A DNA stretch of 64,000 bases from Ceratothoa steindachneri. Lineage: Eukaryota; Arthropoda; Malacostraca; Isopoda; Cymothoidae. Of this stretch, positions 56,201 through 64,000 are shown one piece after another (position 1 is the stretch's first letter; every line of letters begins with the position of its first letter). Location: NCBI GenBank assembly GCA_963969495.1, contig OZ018328.1, positions 1,054,001-1,118,000 on the forward strand, written 5' to 3'. The notes beneath the pieces were generated by a model. The model made no database searches, was not told the DNA's origin, and saw nothing but the letters and a program-made list of their open reading frames with translations. The translations under genes were made by a program, and so were the position numbers.

Positions 56201-58555
56201 CGCAGGTGTCTTTAGTGAATGAGAGGATTCTGAGTAAGTATGATGAATTTAAATGTTGCGAGCATAAACCTGTGAAGTTACGGATAAGTGGATTAGGGAA
56301 TGGCTTGATAGTGGCATGGGAACAGGTTAGTCTGAAAGTGAGTTTGGGTAATGGTGTGAATGTGAAGCATGACTTTGTGATTCTGAAAGGTGAGCAAATG
56401 CCTTGTTGTTTCTTGCTTGGTGTAGACTTTATGAGATTGAATGATTTGTCTTTGGATGCTGATAAGGATTGTCTTATGAAAGGTGAATGTGAGGTGATGA
56501 GGTTGAATGAGTGTGCAAAGAACGTTGTCAAGTTTTGCGGTATGATTGAGTTGGTCATGGATGATGAGAATGAGATTTTAAGTGATGATGATATTCTAGA
56601 GATGCAAGAGATGTGTCCTTTTGTTAGTGAGTTGAAGAGGTGTGTAATGATGCGTGTTGATTTGAATGAATGGCCAGAGTGTTTAAGTGATTTTAAAAGG
56701 TATGCTAAGGATTTTGTTGTTTGTATGGATGTTGTATATTTTGTGAGGCATGTGAAGGGTGGTGATGATATGTATGTACCTGTGATGTCCTTAGTTGGTA
56801 TGATTGGTCTGGTGAAGGTTGTGCATGATAATTATGGGCATATGGGTAAGTTTAAGCTGTGGGAGTGTATGAAGGAGCGTGTGTTCCATCCGTTTCTGAG
56901 AACTGTTGTGAATGATGTTGCAACTACGTGTGAAAGGTGTCAGAAGCGAAAGGTGCAAGGTGTGCAAGTGAAACCACCGATGTTGAAAGTTGATGCGAAA
57001 GAACCGTTTGAATTGGTAGTGATTGATTGTGTGTCTTTGCCGCGTACGAGTGCTGGGAATGTTGGTATGGTTGTTATGGTTGATCATAAAAGTAAGTTTG
57101 TATATGCAGCGCCTGTGAGAGATAAAAGGAGTGTGACTGTTGCGCGTGTGGTTGAGCAGTTGTTTTTTCCTATGTGTGTATGGAAGCCTAGAAGATGTCT
57201 GCGTGATAATGGGCCTGAATTTGTAGGGGAAGTGTTTGAGCAAATGTTGAGAGAATGGTGTGGAGCATGTGAGAACAACTCCGTATGTACTGTCTTCAAA
57301 TGGATTGGCTGAACGGACTATAAGAACCTTGTGTGAGATGTTGAGAATGATGAGTACGACAGTGAATGACTGGGATGTGTGTCTGGGGAGAGTCTTGTGG
57401 GCGTATAATTCAACTGTGCATAGTGCAACTGGAATGTCCCCATGTCAGTTTGTGATGAATTTTGAAAGGCGAGTGAAAGATAGGTTTCGTTTGAGTGAAA
57501 GTGAGCAGAGTGTATGGCGTGAGGCGCATGAAAGGTTCCGTTCTTTTGAATTAGGTACAAAAGTATTGAAGGTGAAAGAAGTGAAGGGTAGGTTGAATGT
57601 ATCAAAGATGAGTGAGAAGTTTGATGGACCTTATAGAGTTGTGAGAGTTTGGGAAAATGGGGTAACGTATGTTTTGGAGAGTTTGAATGACGGCATGACT
57701 GAGAGAGTGCGGGCTCATCAGAGTCAGTTAAGGAGATGGAGGGAACCTCCTGACTACCTGGTGAGCCATCTAGTGTATGGACTGTGTAGAGAGAGAGGTA
57801 AAGTGCATGATAATGAGAATGAATGTGATAGTATGGATCTGTCTGGGAAAGAGCTAGTCTTAGTCTCGAGGAGTAGAAAGCGTGCAAAGAAGAGTGAAAG
57901 GAAGAATGCAAGTACGAATGAAAGTAAGTCTGAGCAGAGTGTTTCTGGTATGGGGGATCTTGAAAGGGAGATTGAGTTTTTGCGTAAACAGGTGAGTGAT
58001 TTGGCTGGTATAAGTAGACGAGTGAGTGAGCTGCCTGTGCCTGATTTTTCTGGTTTTGGGAACAGTATGAATGATAGTGTGTTTGGGCAGAACGAACCTA
58101 GTGTGGCTGATTTTTCGGGTTTTATGAATGGTAATAGTAGGGATGAGTTTGATGTAGTGAATGATGAAGTGGCTGATTTTTCAGGTTTCTGGTGGGAACC
58201 AGTCGAAGGGGTTTCTGGTATGCCTGTTGAGAATACTTGGGATGTGAGTGACCTGTCTGTTTCGCAAGAATGTACCTTGAGTTGGATGAGAGCTGTGAGT
58301 GAGGAGCTGATGAATGGGGGTATGAAGAGTGAGGGTTCTGAACGGAAGAGTATGAAAGAATTCTGTCGTGAGATGGGAGAACTGGTAATGAGGGCTAAAA
58401 GTATGGTTGATGAGATGATAAATAGTGACGATGAGACTGACAGGACGACTGACGAACAACCCCGACTAATTGCTAGGCGTAGCCAGGGACCAGTAGAAGA
58501 GTGTGAATGGGTGCAGAAGGGTGCGATTGAGCACAAGTGGTACCGTGAAGAGTGA
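53276..58555 (+). pseudogene. Gypsy-2 pol
   Basis: Same domain order as Gypsy-1: protease 1 (LIDSG near 53385), RT (FIDDILIM), RNase H, OTU-like (Ser codon 55624, His codon 55969), protease 2 (Asp codon 56191), HHCC, integrase, GPY and the DFSGF extension. The frame from 53785 to 57312 has 1,175 codons and passes without a break through the point where Gypsy-1 is frameshifted. Lesions are a 10-bp loss near 53335, an 8-bp loss of one copy of AAAGGGTG near 53788 and a 2-bp loss near 57253. Confidence 0.92.
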
Positions 58556-58591
58556 TTGAAAGGGTTTAGTGAGTGGCTGGTCGAATGGCTT

Positions 58592-58604
58592 AAGGAAGGA
58601 GGGG
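58592..58604 (+). promoter_or_regulatory. Gypsy-2 polypurine tract
   Basis: AAGGAAGGAGGGG directly before the 3' LTR. Confidence 0.88.
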
Positions 58605-59361
58605 TGTGGTGGAGCGAATGTGAGTGTGTGTAGAAGGGCCAATCTCCCACCCCTTTTCTAAGTACCCTCTCCCTCCCTCTGTAAGAATGTGTGTGTGAAT
58701 GGGAATGGGTTTGGTTTTTGTTTGTTTGTTTTTTTATTGATTAGCATATTATAAATTTTTTTTTCTTATCTTTCCAGGCGCCATAATTTGGAAAGATAAA
58801 AGGGCAAGCACTTGTAAATTACCCCTGTAATTGAAGCTATAACTGTTATTATTATTATACCAAAGGCCATTAGTATAGGACAAGGGTTCCAGGCCATGTT
58901 CTGTCCTATTTGATTGTGTATAAAAATAGTTTAGCTTTAACGAAGGAGGGCTTATTAGAGCCACACAACTCTAACAAGGTTACCTATCTTAGTCCAAGCT
59001 CGGAGGTGCAATTTTGAATACAAAAATTTTGTAAGTAAAGGGACTGTATAACGTGAGCCCATCTTTTGTTGTTTATTGACTGTAGTAACCCAAATTTTAT
59101 TTGGGTTGTTTGATTCTTATTGTTGCTAAAATCAATTAATAATAATTATAAGTGGGACTTATTTATTTTTTCTGATATATATATATATAGGCTCATTGGG
59201 TGCACATTTACCCATATTTTTGTAAATATTGTATTTTTTTTGTGTTAGTAAAGGACTGTGCATACAATCCGTTTCATTCTCCTTCGATTTCTCACGTCCG
59301 GATTAGTGTAGGAAGCGGGTTGGATCGATTGGGGTTAGTCTAAATTTTTCGGCCCGCTACA
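58605..59361 (+). repeat. Gypsy-2 3' LTR
   Basis: Begins TGTGGTGGAGCG, ends CCCGCTACA; nearly identical to 50624-51382. Confidence 0.95.
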
Positions 59362-60513
59362 ACAGGTTTATGCTCGCAACATCTAAACTCATCATACTTA
59401 CTCAGAATCCTCTCATTCACTAAAGACACTTGTGCTCTAGTATCAATCAAACCACAGAACAACCTTTCACCAACTTTCACGCTGGCTTCAATCATATCAG
59501 GTCCACCATGTTTGCAATATACAGAAAGAACAAGCAGACCAACATCAGCACTGATATCCACACCATCATCAACTCCCATATCAACACTCATCACACACTC
59601 CTTCATCCTATCAATCATTCTTCTTTCTCATATATGAACACTTTTCAATCACCCAATTATAGTGCATACCGCTCAAACACTGAAGATGTACCACATTAGC
59701 ATTCAAACCATTCATCTTCTCATCTTTGTACACAATCGGCTTCTCACCACCAAAGTGCACATAAACAATCACTCCATACAAACGAATCACTACAATCAAC
59801 ACTTCCTGAAACGGCGGGACCCCTTGCATACACATCGCTCTTAATTCTTTCATAAAGTTCCGCACCCTTTACATATCAATACTTTCAGGCTTCCTACATA
59901 CTTCACTCATTACCTCCTTCCTTAAGTCATCTACACAATCAGGCACTCTCACATCTACTCCATCACTCTTCAAATCTTGCAAACCATTCCATACACTCTC
60001 AAACAGGGAATCACCACCACTCTTACTCTCCTTTCCATTCACAATCCCTTTCAGCAAATATTCAGGATCACTCACTCGACTCACATTTTCATCATTCGTA
60101 CCACGATACCTTGACAACAAATCAGCCACTCCATTTCGTTCACTAGGCACTTACTCAATCACATAGTCAAAGTCACTCAAATCTTCCAAAGTCCTTGCAA
60201 TCCTACTATCAGCCCACTTCATACGCTGCAGATACACAAGAGGTTGATGATCGGTTTTTATCACAAACCTCACACCATACAAAAATGGACGCAACACTTT
60301 CAAACAATATCTTATCGCAGCCAGCTCTCGTTCCACAGTCGAATACTTTCGTTCTGCAACATTCATAGCCTTGGATACATACCCAATTATTCGCCTGACA
60401 TTCTCTCCATTCAAACGCTGCTCTTGCATCAGAAAACCTCCCATACAATGCCCACTCGCATCTGTATACAAGTCAAGCATTTTAGCATTAACACTATATA
60501 CAGGTACGCCAAT

Positions 60514-60758
60514 CTCCCCCAAGTGGGGAGATTATATTTTAGTGGGGGGATTATATTTTGCGGTTGCATGAATGGACATAATCCTCTGGATGCATTTTAT
60601 GTATATTGTAGATTAGATCTGACGAACTCCTGTTATGGGTGACAATCTTGATGACTTTTCTCTGGTAAGAAATCTTTTGTGTGTTGACAGGAACAGGAGC
60701 TGCCAAGTGTAGGCCATGAATGGTCTTTTGCAGTCTCCTTCTTTTCTTATGTTCTTAT
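60514..60758 (+). mobile_element. 245-bp CR1/L2-like 3' fragment inside Gypsy-3
   Basis: Sequence foreign to gypsy starts after GGTACGCCAAT and ends with TGGTCTTTTGCAGTCTCC, TTCTTTTCTTATG and TTCTTAT, before TTCAGCCG of the gypsy. The tail is shared with 8271-8317 and 44163-44202. About 8 bp of the target seem lost. It is the longest of the three fragments. Confidence 0.7.
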
Positions 60759-62561
60759 TTTCAGCCGATGCCTCTTTCAGTTTCTCATATGGCTCATTCA
60801 TCTTATCATTCCACCTGACAACCGTACTACCTTTCTTGCCCATCCACTCAGTCAGAGGCTTACTCACACCAGAACAATCACGTATAAACTTTCGCTGGAA
60901 CTCAATCAAACCCAAAAACGACTTCAGTTGCTTCACAGTCACCAGTTTCAGAAAACATTCGCACCTTCTCAACATACTTTAACGACTTTCATAACCCATT
61001 CACACTCACTATATGCCCAAGGAATTCCACTTCTTTCACAAACCATTCACATTTCGCCACTTTCACCTTCACACCAACACTTTCCAATGTTCTCAAAACA
61101 TCATTCACCAATCTCATATGCTCCTTAAAAGTCTCCGTCATAATCAAAATATCATCTATAAACGCAATCACATTCTTACTTGCAAACTTACTCAACACAA
61201 CATTCATTGCCCGCAAGAAGGCTCCGGGAGCATTAGCCAACCCAAAGCTGAGGTTCCAGAACTGATAATGCCTCTTTGTGGAATAGAAGGCAGTTACCAG
61301 CAAGATCTCCTCAGCAATGGGCATCTGGTAATACCCCCGAACCAGATCCAGCTTCGTAAACCACTCCATCCCATGCATACTATACACACACTCAGTTACC
61401 ACACACATCGGAAACCTTTCTTTCACCTTTCGATGATCCATGCACAGACACAATCTTCCATCCGGCTTACTTACAGGCACAATTGGACTATTTCATGCAC
61501 TCTCACTTTCTTTAATCACCCCCAATTGTTCTAATTCCACACAATGCTCCTCAATCTCATCAGCAACCAAACATGGGAAATGCCTCAGCCGCTGATAGAT
61601 TGGTGAGGCCTCCTTCAGGACAATCTTGAATTCTGGGAGTTTTGCAAACCCTGAAATCCAGATAACACTTACTGAGGGCTCCCTGTCATTCAAATATCAT
61701 TCGATACACATCCTCCCTTTCATACTCAGTCAGACATCCATCTAATTTCACCATGCCCTTCACTTCATTATACGTCCATTCACATGTCTTTTCATTTGCA
61801 ACATTCACCCTGACATTGTGCTATCATCCATACCTACCTCATTGACAGTGGAGAGGTGACCTAGTACATCTCCAACTTGGATCCCTCTCATCTGTCCTTT
61901 CACCCTGAGGACTGCCTGCACACATACAAACCGATCATTCATTCTCATCAAGCCATCAAACACACAAGCAACACACCTTACCTTATAACACGCATCCTTT
62001 CCATCCAATATCACAGTGTTTTCATCCACATTCAAACTAACATTCTTACTACAACTCACTCTAACAGACACCCTTTCACCCTTCACAAGCCTTACATTCT
62101 CCATAGCAGTCACCTCAATACCAGTAAACACACTCCTCAAAACACTACCATCTTTCCCTACATACAACTAATATATCCCATTTTTACCAATCTTTCTCTC
62201 AACCTGATCACTCGCAGGATACACAACCATACGATTCATTTTCATAAAATCATACCCCAAAATCACATCATACTCACTATTCACCTTATCAATCACAGAG
62301 AATTCACATTCCTTCATTAACATACCATGCATTCGAACAGGTGACCTTATCATTCGAATCACAGGCACTCTCCTATTACCAATACCTACCAAACTACCAT
62401 GGCACTCAGACAGGAGGGTTCTCACTCGCCTTGTCATATACATCTTTATACACCAAAGCTCGTCTTGCACCCAGAATCTATTAAAGCCAAACACTCAATT
62501 CCATTCAATTCCACTTTCACACTAGACAGACTTGCCAACACATTACTCACACTCATGCACC

Positions 62562-62604
62562 TAGAGGATACTTCAGCAGGTACCCTATTACAATTCAGTT
62601 TCCC
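62562..62604 (-). promoter_or_regulatory. Gypsy-3 gag-pol frameshift signal, partly decayed
   Basis: GTTTCCC at 62598-62604 is the reverse of GGGAAAC, directly before the gag stop (62595-62597). The stem has one change in its 5' arm (ATAGGGTAC), which breaks one pair. Confidence 0.7.
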
Positions 62605-64000
62605 GCATCAGACTTTCCATTCACACCTTGCACTCTCAGTCTAATCCAACACTTTTCACTTGAATGTCCTTCCATTGCACAATAGCTACATACATTCCTC
62701 TGGTCAAGACACATCCTTGCATAATGACCAGCCTGTTCACAATTACCACATGCATACTTCATACTTTCCCCAGCAGTTGCTCCACCATTCAACCTCGGAC
62801 AATCTTTCTTCAAATGGCCTATTTCTTTACACTTGAAGCACTCTTTCACACTTTCCTGGCAATCCTTTATCATATGCTCTTTCTTACCACACCCAAAACA
62901 TGCACTAGACATCCACCTACATTTTGCCAACATATGACCTTTCCTTCCACACCTACAACATTCCACAATCTTTCTCACACCATTCGGTCTCTCATTTGCT
63001 GGGACATACCTCGGTTTCTCTCTCATATATCCGTTCCCACGCTTGAAATTCATCTGTCCCCTTCCATTCGACCACCCTCCATTTACCCATCCATTCTGCC
63101 GGCCCAGGAAGTTCGACATCACTCCAGCTGGTGCAGCCTTCAGGGCATCCCTGTAGCTGACAAACTGCTGGGGTAGATGAAAGCTCCTGGGCTTCTTACC
63201 CCTAACATTCACACTGTACCATCCATCCTCTTCTAGATCGCTTTCATCATCAAATCGTCCATCTTCCAACAACTCCAACACATCCTCCCACATCAACCAT
63301 TCACCTGTCAATCTCATTCTCTCCATTCTCTTTCCACTCAACCATTCACTCACCTTTCGCAGGATCGTGTCCAAAAACTTCCTCATCAGTGGTTTACATT
63401 CATTTACATCATCATCACTATACTTCTTTCTTGCCATACTCTCAAGCCTATGTGTATACATGTTCACACTTTTACTCTTCCCCATTCGAGCCTTCTCAAA
63501 TTCATTCACCCTTTTATACTTCACACTTTCATTCGTTTCACCTGCCCAATCAATCTCTCCTTCACCACATCATACCTCAGTTTCCCCAAACTTGTAATCA
63601 CGCAGAAAAACTCCAATACTTTTCCCTCCAAACATTCTCCCAAAACATTCATCCAGTATCCCTTATTCTCCGGGTACTTGAGATTACAATATCGCTCAAA
63701 TTCCCCGAAGAATTCTTCCACACTTTTCCCACCATGTAGCCTAAATCTATCTATCTTTGGCACTTCCCTTATCAAATACCCTTTCCCACATTCACTCTCA
63801 CTCATATCAATCATACCATCACTCTCTCCTTCATCCGAGTACAATGAGTCCACACTCTTGCCTTCCTATCCTTCCCCTTTGCACCACTTTTCCTTCTTCT
63901 CTTGCGTTCAACTCTTTTCCATTCTCCATCCTTCCTATCACTCATAATCACCCTATCCTCTCTAGACTCCCACACACCCCCATTAGTCTTATCCCCTTCA
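62595..64000 (-). pseudogene. Gypsy-3 gag, partial at the window edge
   Basis: Frames 63853-63521 and 63524-62595 cover the capsid-like part and five CCHC knuckles (CCRC, CFGC, CFKC, CGNC, CSYC). A frameshift lies near 63525. The N-terminus lies beyond position 64000. Confidence 0.88.

Larger units (their letters stand above)
50624..59361 (+). mobile_element. Gypsy-2, complete Ty3/gypsy retrotransposon nested in Gypsy-3
   Basis: The 8,738-bp element carries 759- and 757-bp LTRs, PBS, gag, pol and PPT. Its coding part is close to Gypsy-1 nearly base for base, but the LTR core is unrelated. The two LTRs are nearly identical, apart from the first bases (TATGG against TGTGG) and small indels. 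Confidence 0.95.
59366..62608 (-). pseudogene. Gypsy-3 pol, 5' half: protease 1 to start of protease 2
   Basis: From the 3' end: protease 2 with the active-site triad changed from DTG to DTR (Arg codon 59436-59438), OTU-like domain (His codon 59662-59664, Ser codon 60007-60009), RNase H (60522-60151), a 245-bp insertion, RT (61480-60989, FIDDILIM) and protease 1. In protease 1 the region of the DSG codons is frameshifted (62494-62168). The Ser in the OTU nucleophile position is the same as in the other copies. Confidence 0.88.
59362..64000 (-). mobile_element. Gypsy-3, 5' part, running off the right edge
   Basis: Minus-strand continuation of the copy at 47114-50623, covering protease 2 N-half to gag. 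The 5' LTR is outside the window. Many stops and frameshifts mark it as older than its guest Gypsy-2. Confidence 0.92.

Overview
The window is animal nuclear DNA, most likely from an arthropod and possibly a decapod crustacean. It has long (TA)n tracts, C2H2 fingers of the TGEKPF type, and layers of metazoan retroelements (Jockey/I-type LINEs, Penelope-like elements, Ty3/gypsy elements). No bacterial operons, rRNA genes or CRISPR arrays are visible. The species assignment is inference; the repeat classes are read from the sequence.

Layout. Positions 1-1175 are a microsatellite-rich higher-order repeat. Positions 1186-6545 hold a decayed LINE (LINE-X, minus strand), broken by an unrecognised block and a small inverted-repeat transposon. 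Positions 6546-9620 are AT-rich and contain a decayed lysine/asparagine-rich coding relic. Positions 9620-15275 hold repeated copies of a short signal-peptide exon, split by a deleted LINE (LINE-D, plus strand). Positions 15751-23844 are a Penelope-like element interrupted by a near full-length 6.8 kb LINE (LINE-A, minus strand) with a perfect 14-bp target duplication. A second Penelope fragment lies at 24235-24510. Positions 24925-27489 are a minus-strand C2H2 zinc-finger gene whose far end became a tandem 342-bp repeat. A 159-nt exon at 42047-42205 fits it in phase, so the intervening 14.6 kb is probably an intron filled with LINE-B and, nested in it, Gypsy-1 (29706-38659). Positions 43037-47113 are old LINE fragments. 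Gypsy-3 (minus strand) runs from 47114 past the right edge and is itself split by Gypsy-2 (50624-59361).

The most interesting content is the Ty3/gypsy family seen in three copies. Its Gag carries five CCHC knuckles and ends on a GGGAAAC slippery heptamer followed by a 9-bp hairpin, a textbook layout for -1 frameshifting into Pol. Pol reads: protease 1, reverse transcriptase, RNase H, an OTU-like domain with Ser in place of the catalytic Cys, a second retropepsin (DTG), a HHCC zinc finger, a DD35E integrase with a GPY/F module, and a C-terminal extension with a coiled coil and three DFSGF repeats. A second protease and an OTU-like domain between RNase H and integrase are unusual and are shared by all three copies. 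Each copy has its own frameshifts, so none is intact, but the lesions differ and the family looks young.
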